Virus record (IMG/VR): IMGVR_UViG_3300013136_000898
Coordinates: 1-43,002 of that record
Length of the DNA stretch: 43,002 bases
Reading direction: 5' to 3' (one strand)
DNA from: a virus
The translations under genes were made by a program, and so were the position numbers. The stretch's first letter is position 1; each line of letters starts with the position of its first letter. Positions 18,001 to 26,072 of this stretch are shown in pieces. A model generated the notes under the pieces. That model saw only the letters and a program-made list of their open reading frames with translations, had not been told where the DNA came from and ran no database searches.

Positions 18001-20804
18001 ATATTATATATGATGATGAAGGAAAAAATCCTAGAAAAATTACTACTGCTCAATATGAAAAAATGCTTAAAGATGGGGATTTACTTAAAACTCCAAATGG
18101 TGATGTTTATACAAAAAAGAAGGATGTTAAATGGGTTCACGTTGATCTTAACAATCCAAAGTCCTCTTTGGTTCCTTTAGATATTTGGGAAAAGTATTAT
18201 TCACCTGAAGTTAGAAAAGGAATAGTAAAACCATCTCAAGCAAAAGAATATGATAAAGACTATCAGTTTGAACCAGGTCAAGTTCCTCCTGAAATGTTAG
18301 AGCCATCTCAAGCAAAAGAATATGGTAGAGACTATCTGTTTGAACCAGGTCAAGTTCCTCCTGAAATGTTAGAGCCATCTTTCAAAGAACAGGCCACTCA
18401 AAAAAGTAAGATGTTACTAAAACAAGGAAAAGAATTGGTCTCAAATACAGTAGAAAAATCAAAAGAGTTATATTCTAAAACAAAGGAGAATTTTACATCT
18501 CTTAAAAATAAAGTAGAAAATTCTAACAAATCAGATATTGCTTTATTATTGGCTGAAACAGAATGGAAAGCTATCAATGATTTAGAATCTCTAGTTAATG
18601 TGTCAATTAAGGGTTTAGATTCAGCTGGATTTAGTAATTCCGCCCTTGCCATAAAAGCTAGATGTACACAATTAATAACAAATGCTAGAACTGATTTTCA
18701 AAAAAGATTTGGTAATGTACATTATGATGAAAATAATCGTGTTATCTCTATTGAAAAAATTCCAGAAGATTTAGATAAATTAATTAAAGATGATCAAAAT
18801 TTATCTGATTATATTAGAGAATTATACAATCAGGTGACACAAGCCGTTACCAATACAAAGGATGATTATTTATCTACATTAAAAGAAAAAACAAGTGAAC
18901 TTATAACTAAGGGTACTGATAAAGTTAAGGAAGGAGCAAAATATTTAGATAAGAAAATTGGTTCCGTAATAGCTCCCACAACATCTAAAGGATATTCAGA
19001 ACCATTTGGTCCTCAGCCAGTATCAGAAATGCCTAAATTAACTCCAGAACCATTTGGTCCTCAGCCAGTGGAAGAAACGCCTAAAACAATATCTAAAGGA
19101 TATTCAGAACCATTTGGTCCTCAGCCAGTTGTTGAACCTCCAAGGCCCACAGTTAGTGTAGTACCTCGACAAAATTTGGAGAAACCGGGAATTAAGTTGA
19201 GTTCTCTAGATGAAATGTTCATAAAACAATGTATGGAAGATATTACTGGTGAATCCTGGACAAAAGAGAAAAGTGAACAATTGATGAAAAATGTTGAAAA
19301 TTTAATTCAGAAGACTAAAGAAAATTCTAAAGACAAGAAACTTACACATTGGGGAGGTACTATTGAATTAAATGAAGAAAAGAAAGAAAATGTATTATCA
19401 GATATTATAAATTTTCCGACTAAAGATAATATGTTATCTCAAAATATTAGAACATCTCCTGAAATTGGTTTAGAATTTGATGAAGGTGGTTATGTACCCG
19501 GTAAAAAGGGAGAGGCACAACCTGCAATAGTACATACAGGAGAAAGAATTCTAAATCCAAAAGAAACTAATATATTTAAAAATACAACATTAGAAGATTT
19601 AATTTTAAGTTACGTTGATAAATTAAATCCTTTAAAGATAATAAAACACCAATTAGATATAGGTGATGAAGTTACGGGTTTGGGCAACACATATAGCAGA
19701 TCTTTGATAAGCAGCATTCCATTTATTGGCAAATTAATAAAACAGTTTATGCCAAAAGAAATCAATTTAATTGGTGGACCTAATAATGCAGTAGCTTCAG
19801 AATTATCAAAAATAACACCATCATCATTACCCACCGATTATAGTAAAGTAATTAGTGATAAGACACAAAGTGTAAAAGAAAAACTAGAAACAAAAACCAT
19901 TGCTTCTTTAAGTGGTTTAGGTGGATCTACAGCACAATACGAAGGTGGTAATGTAGGTACTGTATCCAGTGGTAAACATGATTATGTGTCATACGGCACG
20001 CACCAAATGACTCCAACTACAATGAAAGGATTTTTGGGAAGTTCATTTGGATCTCAATTTGACAAACAACTAGGAGGATTAAAACCAGGAAGTGCTGAAT
20101 TTACCTCAGCATATAAACAATTAGCGAAGACAAGCCCAGAATTACTAGATAATGCAATGAATGAATATTTAAAGGTTACTAACTTTGAACCAGTTAGGGC
20201 ATTAGCTGATAAATATGGATTGCCTAATGACCCCGTATTCAATGATATATTATGGAGTCAATCAATTCAACATAGCTATAAAGGTAATAAACAAATATTA
20301 GATACTGTTGCAGCACAATCTGGAGGATATTTGGGAGATGATGAAAAAAAACAGTTAATCTCCTCGATTTATGATACCAGAGAAAAATATGCTTTAAAAT
20401 TTGTAGATCCTAATTTGAAAAAAGGTATAGTAAATAGATATAATAATGAAGAAAACCAATTTTTAGCAATGGCAGAAAAACCTGCATTTGATAAAACTAG
20501 TTTAGCTAATATAGATATAAATAGAAGAGTTCAAGATAAAGAAGATTTGTTAAATATAATGGAAGAAAGTGGAAAAAGAGCCGATGAGTTAGCCGCTAAA
20601 ACTAGTAAAGAAACTAATGAAAAAATGGATGCCAATCTTGAAAAAATGAATGCTACAAGCAATATATTTAATAATAACAATTTCAATATACAGTCTCAAG
20701 GTGGAAATTCTTACCTAAATAGTGGAACAAATAAAGGTGGAAATGAAATTGAATCTTTAAAAGATATATTTGCTTTAGCATCTGGATTACCAGGAATAAT
20801 TTAA
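15072..20804 (+). CDS. tail tape measure protein with C-terminal lysozyme-like domain
   Basis: At 1910 residues this is the largest protein in the window. Its hydrophobic helical middle (about 330-560, 740-890) and the two 'GGxVPG...HxGExxxP' signatures (near 216-240 and 1468-1495) are typical of tape measures, which set tail length and travel into the host. Near residues 1620-1790 there is YEGGNVGTVSSGKHDYVSYGTHQM and a following helical region, as in lysozyme-like peptidoglycan-cleaving domains; E1624 is a candidate catalytic acid. Tandem repeats occur near 775-835, 1054-1101 and 1305-1352. The stop codon overlaps the convergent terminase stop. Confidence 0.88.
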   Translation: MVEHKKEDKIENLSQQIEALTSVIKTNVELMKSSNLMMGNVTGDVVDRKTGKKKITARKRKLKKPLVESITDLNTSVEELSEEESGTSDIQESLYDVDAEISALREDNLANTGLLSKTYNVLSTVGKGTAGAALGVGEFTASSMTMPSVFDAKADLEQLKDSIVKSMSLAMGGPIGSYVLNLSGNILQSVIGGIRKATGVGAEQNIGDYPTEEMPEFATGGVVPGPPGAPVIIKAHGGEMVVPEKIKTRGMEGFNDRLDALIKYDQADLINNDNTLKELVHIADILNFGNSIFRELTGPIIGSLNTVKEGVVDLAHNSKEYNNSIAGFLISLPKFIVKDVFIKALGNDILWELIAKNIISKVFLRGVVWDQIMLPAMEHFMGKNAGFGQITAMMAGGAGMLFGLQKLVGNKSITSILGNIMPDFISNGIGAISRTAGNIIPGHFISGTAKTISGAAKTPGLIGQGIAGAGNVVSQGGNLATSAGLSGIGSSATGAGGMLQGVGGSLAANPALILGGAFAGKVMYDYWQAKRDIPFQTLMEIRQIRKNTEETAQLLGGKGFGAMDFRTKLGHFMEDQYAYMYDPLKTIYKYSGAKMLTKGLLEHVSRSSKDLGNFAGRKWGRSEAGKTKGWHPLQATGRALKSGGKYFTGSWGENKTKTAKERGSLEYQQVDYLAKIYSVLSGNISENLEVIKHDSKSISKYSKATARATIKEYRETSLLRRMGLLENMFSIPMAAGKAIGEAAVSTTASVAGGVAAGAGAGKALKSVTRRVPSGTAKALRPAASKISSGAAKALRPAASKIPLIGGALGAAAHKIPAIGGMLRATAGKVPYVAAALAVFDAIKSSADANEIFDKTATNMREKISAGLAGLVQGATLGLSSVFISKKDMAEGISTNVEKMSNMGGIFDIGGAYARAGGGSGNIWEDYYGTDNFYWEQRKPVGEIVDKSKLKPSIYTGPEATGYKVNREIDGGLFYSDYIIYDDEGKNPRKITTAQYEKMLKDGDLLKTPNGDVYTKKKDVKWVHVDLNNPKSSLVPLDIWEKYYSPEVRKGIVKPSQAKEYDKDYQFEPGQVPPEMLEPSQAKEYGRDYLFEPGQVPPEMLEPSFKEQATQKSKMLLKQGKELVSNTVEKSKELYSKTKENFTSLKNKVENSNKSDIALLLAETEWKAINDLESLVNVSIKGLDSAGFSNSALAIKARCTQLITNARTDFQKRFGNVHYDENNRVISIEKIPEDLDKLIKDDQNLSDYIRELYNQVTQAVTNTKDDYLSTLKEKTSELITKGTDKVKEGAKYLDKKIGSVIAPTTSKGYSEPFGPQPVSEMPKLTPEPFGPQPVEETPKTISKGYSEPFGPQPVVEPPRPTVSVVPRQNLEKPGIKLSSLDEMFIKQCMEDITGESWTKEKSEQLMKNVENLIQKTKENSKDKKLTHWGGTIELNEEKKENVLSDIINFPTKDNMLSQNIRTSPEIGLEFDEGGYVPGKKGEAQPAIVHTGERILNPKETNIFKNTTLEDLILSYVDKLNPLKIIKHQLDIGDEVTGLGNTYSRSLISSIPFIGKLIKQFMPKEINLIGGPNNAVASELSKITPSSLPTDYSKVISDKTQSVKEKLETKTIASLSGLGGSTAQYEGGNVGTVSSGKHDYVSYGTHQMTPTTMKGFLGSSFGSQFDKQLGGLKPGSAEFTSAYKQLAKTSPELLDNAMNEYLKVTNFEPVRALADKYGLPNDPVFNDILWSQSIQHSYKGNKQILDTVAAQSGGYLGDDEKKQLISSIYDTREKYALKFVDPNLKKGIVNRYNNEENQFLAMAEKPAFDKTSLANIDINRRVQDKEDLLNIMEESGKRADELAAKTSKETNEKMDANLEKMNATSNIFNNNNFNIQSQGGNSYLNSGTNKGGNEIESLKDIFALASGLPGII
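18231..18374 (+). repeat. two tandem 72-bp repeats in the tape measure gene
   Basis: Units 18231-18302 and 18303-18374 encode PSQAKEY-(D/G)-(K/R)-DY-x-FEPGQVPPEMLE twice; they are almost identical at the base level, and a third PS start follows. In-frame, so only linker length changes. Confidence 0.85.
18984..19129 (+). repeat. EPFGPQPV repeats in the tape measure gene
   Basis: The octapeptide EPFGPQPV occurs three times, twice preceded by SKGYS, in a Pro-rich linker. The bases are nearly identical between copies, so this is a recent in-frame expansion. Confidence 0.8.
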
Positions 20805-21574
20805 AAATTTCCAAAGATAGAATTTAAAATTTTTTCCCGAGTTATTCCTCTCGGATCTTTATCTAATTTTCTTTTTAAATCTTTTTTGTATTGTTCAAAA
20901 TTACATCCAGGGTGAAAACTAGGAATTAAAGAATTCATTTCATATATAGAATCCATGGCATAAGTAGATTCTTCATTATATACTCCTGTATCTTCTTCTT
21001 GTAAAATAATGTTATTATAAAATTTTTTCACATAACAACCAAAGGCATAAGCTAAAACCAAATCATCATTAGAATTTTTATCTGCTTGCACTTTGCCATT
21101 TTTATTGACTAATGCTAATAATTCTAATTTTAGTCTTTCTGATTTAATTAATGAAGGATTTTCACATATAACATTATATAATGATTCAATAATTAAAGGT
21201 CTAGTTAATTTATTTGTGGATAATCCAGGCATTCTTTTATTTACTCTTACTTTTTTATTACCTTTAGTTATTTGTTCACTTTCATAAAAGATATTATATT
21301 CTTTTTCATCGTCCTCTAAATCGTTTAATATTGAAATTCCGTATCCACCTGAATTTTCCACTATAATTAAATTTTTAGGACATAACTCCGCTAACATCTT
21401 TATAATCTTTGTTAATTCTTTTGGTTTAATTTTTCCTTTATATTCATATATTTGCTCTAAAGTTAGATAATCTAGAACTTCAATTGCAGAATAATCTTTT
21501 CCATATGAAGTTGCAACATCAACAGAGATTAAATAAAATCTATTTAAGTCTATTTTCTCTGGAAATTTCCACAA
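20801..21574 (-). CDS. terL: large terminase, nuclease part (-1 frame)
   Basis: This 257-residue frame carries the RNase H-like nuclease of a phage large terminase: FYLISVDVATSYGKDYSAIE (first Asp), LIIVENSGGYG (Glu) and KNSNDDLVLAYAF (closing Asp pair). The marked start is TTG 21574, with GGAG only two bases in front, too close for normal initiation. The frame is open upstream past that codon and joins the ATPase frame exactly in -1 register at 21619. The two parts together give about 568 residues, the usual TerL size. It is therefore best read as the second half of one protein that cuts and packages phage DNA. It is convergent with the tape measure, the stop codons overlapping. Confidence 0.9.
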   Translation of the reverse strand: MWKFPEKIDLNRFYLISVDVATSYGKDYSAIEVLDYLTLEQIYEYKGKIKPKELTKIIKMLAELCPKNLIIVENSGGYGISILNDLEDDEKEYNIFYESEQITKGNKKVRVNKRMPGLSTNKLTRPLIIESLYNVICENPSLIKSERLKLELLALVNKNGKVQADKNSNDDLVLAYAFGCYVKKFYNNIILQEEDTGVYNEESTYAMDSIYEMNSLIPSFHPGCNFEQYKKDLKRKLDKDPRGITREKILNSIFGNF

Positions 21575-21594
21575 TTCTCCACTATTAACTAATC

Positions 21595-22506
21595 TTATTG
21601 TAGAACTTGGAAATGTTTGTTTTTTTGAAATTCTGTTGCAACAGAATCTGGAAATAATGTATCTTCATCTCCAATAAATTGTAACTCTAGTTCTTGCTGA
21701 ATTTTACGTGAATTATTATTTAGAATTCTCTTTTGGTTTTCATACCATGTAGGATCATTTTTGTATTCATCTACATCGGTCCAATGAACTTTGTAAGGTT
21801 TAAATGAATTTGTTCCTTCGTAGGCACCACACCACATATCAAAAAAGAATTTACCAATTCCATTCATTTTATTTGGTGTACTTAATAATATTGTTCCAAA
21901 TGGTACGCCATTTGCTTGAGCATCTTTTTGGGCTTTCGACAAAGCTGGTGCAACACCTGTCCAGGCATCCTCTGCATAATCTGCATGAGCAATTTCATCC
22001 ATTATTAATAAGGCTATTGATTTGCCACGAAATAATCCGTCTGGAGCTTTAGGGGATATTGCAGAAGAGAACAATTGAGAATTTGTTTTTTTTATGGAGA
22101 AATTCTGAGCATTATCTATATTAAACTCGGGACGAATCCAAGAGGGTAACTTAAGTATAATATCTTTTGTTTTTTTGCAAAAATCTGAAGCTTCTCCACC
22201 ATTTTTAGAGGTGACTCCAATTATAACATTTTTATAAAATGTACATAAATGAGCAGATACACATTGAAATAATGTAGAGAACCCAATTTGTCTAGATTTT
22301 AAGAAAATCATATTTCGAATACCACTGTAAAAGTCAGTGGCAATCATTCTTTGTGGTTTGTGTAATTTAATTAATTTATCACCACCAACAGTGGGTAACA
22401 TACATAATTCTTCAAAAAAATTAATTGGATTATTTTTATAAAATAACCATTTTTTAGCATCACGTAATTGTTTAGAATTGAAATTGATAGGCATAAATAT
22501 ATCCAA
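21595..22506 (-). CDS. terL: large terminase, ATPase part
   Basis: This 303-residue frame is the packaging motor ATPase: RNMIFLKSRQIGFSTLFQ (Walker A-like SRQIGFST, about 71-78), ALLIMDEIAHA (Walker B, D170-E171) and ILLSTPN (coupling motif III). It ends at TAA 21595, eight codons beyond an A AAA AAC heptamer. Its sequence up to EDTLFPDSVATEFQK then continues naturally in the -1 frame (QTFPSSTIRLVNSGELWKFP). The annotated start is TTG 22506; ATG 22494 (MPINFN) is an alternative. Neither has a clear ribosome site. A strong terminator of the upstream gene lies just before it. Confidence 0.92.
   Translation of the reverse strand: MDIFMPINFNSKQLRDAKKWLFYKNNPINFFEELCMLPTVGGDKLIKLHKPQRMIATDFYSGIRNMIFLKSRQIGFSTLFQCVSAHLCTFYKNVIIGVTSKNGGEASDFCKKTKDIILKLPSWIRPEFNIDNAQNFSIKKTNSQLFSSAISPKAPDGLFRGKSIALLIMDEIAHADYAEDAWTGVAPALSKAQKDAQANGVPFGTILLSTPNKMNGIGKFFFDMWCGAYEGTNSFKPYKVHWTDVDEYKNDPTWYENQKRILNNNSRKIQQELELQFIGDEDTLFPDSVATEFQKNKHFQVLQ
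21619..21625 (-). other. candidate -1 ribosomal frameshift site A AAA AAC in terL
   Basis: Read on the - strand, the zero-frame codons are CAA AAA AAC, i.e. the classical slippery heptamer A_AAA_AAC. Slipping back one base moves the ribosome into exactly the frame that encodes the nuclease domain. About four bases downstream, ATTTCCA can pair with TGGAAAT some 35 bases later (with TTCT/AGAA inside), a possible stimulatory stem. A single-base indel in the 7-A run would look the same. Confidence 0.65.
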
Positions 22507-22537
22507 TCGTTTTAATTTAATCCTAAAATTAGAGAAG

Positions 22538-22576
22538 AAAAAAAAATGGATGAAATAGCCTTAATTATTTCATCCA
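22538..22576 (-). terminator. intrinsic terminator of the DGQH gene
   Basis: On the - strand TGGATGAAATA (22576-22566) pairs with TATTTCATCCA (22557-22547) and is followed by nine T residues. It is a textbook terminator located between the DGQH gene and terL. Confidence 0.9.
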
Positions 22577-22603
22577 CAAGATATAGTTCATTATAGTATA
22601 ATT

Positions 22604-23626
22604 TTAAATGAATTCAGGACCATATTTTTCAAAATGAGAATTTAAAGATTCTAATAAGTTATCTAAGTCAATATTTATTATTCTTTTTGGATAATCTGTA
22701 TGACTTACCCAATCCGACCATGATATATGCTCTATAGTAGAATTCCAGGCATTTAAAAACAAACTCATTCCCCCAGTTTTTTGTAAACCAGAGGATTTGT
22801 CACGGTCCTCCAAGAATTTCTTAATATAAATTCTTGGGTCTCCAGACTGTAATAGCGTTGTATTATCAATAATTCCTCTGATGAAGTTTCTTGCTAAAAA
22901 TTCATTTTCTTCTATTAAAACTACTAAAACAGAAAAGAATGATGCATTTTTAAGTATATAATCAGAATATTTACTATTATAAAATTCTACAAAGTGGGTT
23001 GTTTTAACAAGGCTAGATTTTAGATATACCAGTGTAGCTACTCTTCTTGATAAATTATCAATAGTTTTATTTTGTAATCTTCCTAATATATAACCGGCAG
23101 CTGAACCGCATTTAGTTGTTCTACTTTTAGTTAGACCTAAATAATTAGGAGTACCAATAAATTCTAATTTATCTGATAAACTTCTTGCTTTACCATCACT
23201 TGCGGCCAGTAGTAAAACTTGAGCATCTTCTCTAGTTTGAACAGTGATTATTCGTATAAATGCTAGTATTGTAACATCTGCATCTGACGCACTTCTTAAT
23301 GTATGTTGTCCATCAATAAGTTCTGTTTTATTTTCTTTAATAATATGAATAATTGTTATCAATGAAACAGCAGATGAGTAAGTACCATCTTTCATTGATT
23401 GTACCATTGCTTTTAAATGTCTTTTAGATATAGATCTTTGATTGATATTAGTGTTAATCATTCTTAAAAGTTGCAAGGAATCTGTAGGAGTTAAATATAC
23501 TTTTAATTCCTCTATATTTATGATACCTGGATTAGTTTGAATAATTACATTTAACCAATTATCACATTTTTTATCTTTTAAAAATTTAATTCCAAGTTCA
23601 TAATTTTTTATTTCTTCTAGTGTCAT
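22604..23626 (-). CDS. ParB/DGQHR-like DNA-associated protein
   Basis: The 340-residue protein contains SISKRHLKAMVQSMKDGTY and, 20 residues later, ELIDGQHTLRSA. This is the core of ParB-like/DGQHR-domain proteins (a 'nucleotide-binding DGQHR' pattern also seen in DndB and phage ParB-like proteins). The C-terminal half is helical with no recognised motif. Start ATG 23626 is preceded by GAAAGGAT; a strong terminator follows. In phages such proteins are often of unknown role, with DNA binding, modification control or partition suggested. The gene is monocistronic. Confidence 0.6.
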   Translation of the reverse strand: MTLEEIKNYELGIKFLKDKKCDNWLNVIIQTNPGIINIEELKVYLTPTDSLQLLRMINTNINQRSISKRHLKAMVQSMKDGTYSSAVSLITIIHIIKENKTELIDGQHTLRSASDADVTILAFIRIITVQTREDAQVLLLAASDGKARSLSDKLEFIGTPNYLGLTKSRTTKCGSAAGYILGRLQNKTIDNLSRRVATLVYLKSSLVKTTHFVEFYNSKYSDYILKNASFFSVLVVLIEENEFLARNFIRGIIDNTTLLQSGDPRIYIKKFLEDRDKSSGLQKTGGMSLFLNAWNSTIEHISWSDWVSHTDYPKRIINIDLDNLLESLNSHFEKYGPEFI

Positions 23627-23825
23627 AATGATCCTTTCGTTTTTAAGTGATTGAGTAATTCACTTTAATTTTAAATATTTATCAATTAGAGTTTCATCCA
23701 ATATATTAGTATTTAGGTTATTAAGGAATTTAATTTTAGAAGACTCAATACCAAATTTTCTCTGTTAATTTGATATGTTTGAGAACACGTGGGTAATTTA
23801 AAATCAACATTACTATAATATGCAT
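23627..23825. other. gene-poor gap
   Basis: About 200 AT-rich bases between the DGQH gene and the pentapeptide gene remnant. It contains a short inverted repeat AAGTGA...TCACTT at 23645-23663 and no convincing frame, terminator or RNA gene. The DGQH promoter must lie here, but no clear -35/-10 pair stands out. Confidence 0.5.
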
Positions 23826-23942
23826 CTATAAGAGAGACTGAGGGTATGCTTCGTAAAGAGCCGCTTCTTGAAGATTTACTCCTTTAAGATCCGCTTCTCG
23901 AAGGTCTGCTTTCTCAAGACGTGCGTCTCGAAGTTTTGCTCC
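23826..23942 (-). pseudogene. in-frame continuation of pentapeptide protein A beyond its stop
   Basis: Directly after the TAA the same frame encodes 38 more residues (GAKLRDARLEKADLREADL, then GVNLQEAAL and YEAYPQSLL) before TAG 23826. The five-residue periodicity is unbroken, so the gene once ended here. The paralogue's C-terminal globular domain is absent. Confidence 0.75.
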
Positions 23943-24515
23943 TTAAAGATTTGCTCCTTGGAAGTTTGCTCCCCGGAGGTTTGCTTCTAGGAGGTTTGCT
24001 TCTAGGAGATCTGTTCCTCGAAGAAATGCTTCTTGAAGGTTTGCTCCATAAAGATTCGCTCCTCGAAGATATGCTTCTTGAAGGTTTGCTCCTTGAAGGT
24101 TTGCTCCATAAAGATTCGCTCCTTGAAGATATGCTACATAAAGGTTTGCGTCTTGAAGATTTGCGTCTTGAAGATTTGCTTCTTGGAGACCTGCTCTCTC
24201 AAGATTTGCTCCTTGAAGACTTGCTTCTTGGAGATATGCTTCTCTAAGATTTGCTCTATAGAGGTTTGCTCTATAAAGGTCTGCTCCTCTAAGATTTGCT
24301 CTATAGAGGTTTGCTCCTCTAAGATCTGCTTTCTCAAGATTTGCTCCTCGAAGGTTTACTTCTTGGAGATCTGCTCCTTGGAGATTTACTTCTTGAAGAT
24401 CTTCTCCTTGAAAATACGCTTCTAATAAATCTGGAGTAATTTCCGAGTTTTCTTTTCTCCACTTATTCCATTTTTCAACCCCTGATTTGAGTATTGCAAA
24501 ATGTTTCTTGTTCAT
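23943..24515 (-). CDS. pentapeptide repeat protein A (interrupted by TAA)
   Basis: The start chosen is ATG 24515 (MNKKHFAILKSGVEKWNKW), aligned with the paralogue downstream; an in-frame TTG two codons earlier is possible. After a 35-residue head with the motif EITPDLLEAYF the protein is a run of about 30 A-(D/N)-L-x-x pentapeptides (QGADLQEVNLRGANL and so on), which would fold as a right-handed beta-helix. Such proteins can mimic DNA, and some protect or inhibit gyrase, but the role here is unknown. A TAA at 23943-23945 takes the place of the expected Gln codon CAA; repeats go on in frame beyond it. Confidence 0.8.
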   Translation of the reverse strand: MNKKHFAILKSGVEKWNKWRKENSEITPDLLEAYFQGEDLQEVNLQGADLQEVNLRGANLEKADLRGANLYRANLRGADLYRANLYRANLREAYLQEASLQGANLERAGLQEANLQDANLQDANLYVAYLQGANLYGANLQGANLQEAYLRGANLYGANLQEAFLRGTDLLEANLLEANLRGANFQGANL

Positions 24516-24567
24516 TGTCAAATTTCCTTCTTTAGATAATTTTATATTTTTTAGATAGAAATTAATA

Positions 24568-24759
24568 TTAATCTATTTCTTCGTATATTTCATCTAACGC
24601 ATCTGCTCCAAATCTTTTAAATTGCTGATTTACATTTGTTCTTTTATAACCTTTATCCCCCTTTTTAGTAGAATGTACATCCTCAACTGGATTACGAGAC
24701 CAATTAAATCTTACCTTTTTTAACGGATTGTGTTTATTATCTTTGTTTGTTTTACTCAT
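24568..24759 (-). CDS. small basic hypothetical protein
   Basis: The 63-residue protein is polar and basic (MSKTNKDNKHNPLKKVRFNW, then STKKGDKGYKRTNVNQ) with an acidic end DALDEIYEEID. Start ATG 24759 follows AAGAAG closely. It lies 14 bases behind the hub-like gene and is probably co-transcribed with it. A small nucleic-acid-binding or assembly role is possible; nothing is recognised. Confidence 0.6.
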   Translation of the reverse strand: MSKTNKDNKHNPLKKVRFNWSRNPVEDVHSTKKGDKGYKRTNVNQQFKRFGADALDEIYEEID

Positions 24760-24773
24760 CTTCTTAAAATTTT

Positions 24774-26039
24774 TTAATCTCCTGTAATATAATAACCTCT
24801 AATGCAGTTCAATTGACAATTGCATTGAAAATAAGGTTGTTTTTCCCTTTCCCAAATTAGAAAAGAGTTTTTTACTATATATTTTCCCACATACTCCGCA
24901 TATACATTCTTAATACAATCTAAAGTGATTGAGACTCCCACTTTGCTTAAATTTAAAAATGGTAAATCTCCTGCATTAATATTAAATGTTATATCTGAAA
25001 AATCATTAATTTTATTTGTAAGGTTTTTCCGAACTAATGCATCATTATAATCTACAGCTGAAATATTGTTAAAAAATGCTCGCAAATTTTGTAATTCCTT
25101 ATTATATTGTAAAGAACTATCTCTATCTGTTAAACTGTTATCTTGAAATGTTTGAGATACATCTATATCAAATTTACTGAATAATTTATCGATAGGTTTT
25201 CCGGTACAGGTTGTTTTATAGGAGTTTAGAATTATTTTTTCATTTGATTTATATTTTGTTTTTATTTCAGAATATGTAAAATATGTTTTTCCATTATTCG
25301 GTGTTTTCCATATTTCATTTTGATCTTTTATTCCAGGACTAAGAAATATAATTTTATATTCTTCCTCTTTCAATTTCTTTTTTAGGTCCCAAATACATAA
25401 TGTGTTGTCAGAGAAACGGCAATATATAAATGGTGTTCTGCCATTATATAGAGGATATCGTCCATCTATATATCTTATGGCATTTATATAATTTGTAGGA
25501 GGAATCATTAGTTGAAATATTTTATTATCATTTATATTTGTCTTATCAATATTTTTATTTAATTTTCCAATATCTTTTAAAAAAGTATCTGTTATTTTTT
25601 GGCAAATTTCAATGGGGACTAAACCTTTGTCATCCTGTATAAGAGTATTTACAGGAGTATACATAACTTTAAAAGGAATTAAAGGAACACATACTAAAGT
25701 AACAAATCTTGGTTGATAAGTGGAATCCTGATTTAAACTACCTACCTTTTCTGATTCTTTATGAATTACAGGAAAGTTTGATTTGACTATTATTAAATCT
25801 AAATTTATATTTTCCCTAATATCTACAGATTCTGTTGTTAATGTTATATTTAGATTCGCAGTAGTCTGTCCCAGAAGTTGTTCATCTAAAATGGTGTCTG
25901 AATCTATTAATAATTTAATTAAGAAAATATCGAAAATAAAATTCAAACTAGAGGCGATTTCAACCCTTTTTATAGATCTGGAAAGCACAGTATTTCCAAT
26001 GGAAAAAGAAATATCATAAATTCTATTTAATTCTGCCAT
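24774..26039 (-). CDS. putative baseplate hub/tail protein (gp27-like)
   Basis: The 421-residue protein has a beta-rich N-terminus (IYDISFSIGNTVLSRSIKRV), a middle with NAIRYIDGRYPLYNGRTPF and CRFSDNTLCIWDL, and a C-terminal GKYIVKNSFLIWERE...FQCNCQLNCIRG. The last pattern (a 'G-x-Y-x-V' strand followed by a long beta hairpin ending in R-G) is typical of gp27/late-control-D type hub proteins. Start ATG 26039 has AGAGG upstream. It is the only virion-like gene besides terL on the - strand, which makes its location odd. Assignment is tentative. Confidence 0.5.
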   Translation of the reverse strand: MAELNRIYDISFSIGNTVLSRSIKRVEIASSLNFIFDIFLIKLLIDSDTILDEQLLGQTTANLNITLTTESVDIRENINLDLIIVKSNFPVIHKESEKVGSLNQDSTYQPRFVTLVCVPLIPFKVMYTPVNTLIQDDKGLVPIEICQKITDTFLKDIGKLNKNIDKTNINDNKIFQLMIPPTNYINAIRYIDGRYPLYNGRTPFIYCRFSDNTLCIWDLKKKLKEEEYKIIFLSPGIKDQNEIWKTPNNGKTYFTYSEIKTKYKSNEKIILNSYKTTCTGKPIDKLFSKFDIDVSQTFQDNSLTDRDSSLQYNKELQNLRAFFNNISAVDYNDALVRKNLTNKINDFSDITFNINAGDLPFLNLSKVGVSITLDCIKNVYAEYVGKYIVKNSFLIWEREKQPYFQCNCQLNCIRGYYITGD

Positions 26040-26072
26040 TAATGCCTCTTTTAAATTTTTCCAAATGAAAAT

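Noticed and set aside
21575-21594. Intron, inserted element or split intein between the terminase parts
   Set aside because: Only 20 bases separate the two marked frames, and the nuclease frame is open across the gap in -1 register; there is no room and no HINT motif.
23943-23945. TAA reassigned to a sense codon (alternative genetic code)
   Set aside because: TAA, TAG and TGA all end other genes normally here, so the pentapeptide stop is a local event.
23860-24420. Regular short repeats that could suggest a CRISPR array
   Set aside because: The period is 15 bases without distinct spacers, and it encodes pentapeptides; a CRISPR would have 23-40 base repeats with unique spacers.
24033-24425. 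Long + strand frames opposite pentapeptide gene A (also 23921-24247)
   Set aside because: They are mirror frames of the 15-base repeats (endless KVCSLKIC-like or LLLEDLLL-like products), with no ribosome site and no family; the - strand frames give clean A-(D/N)-L-x-x repeats.
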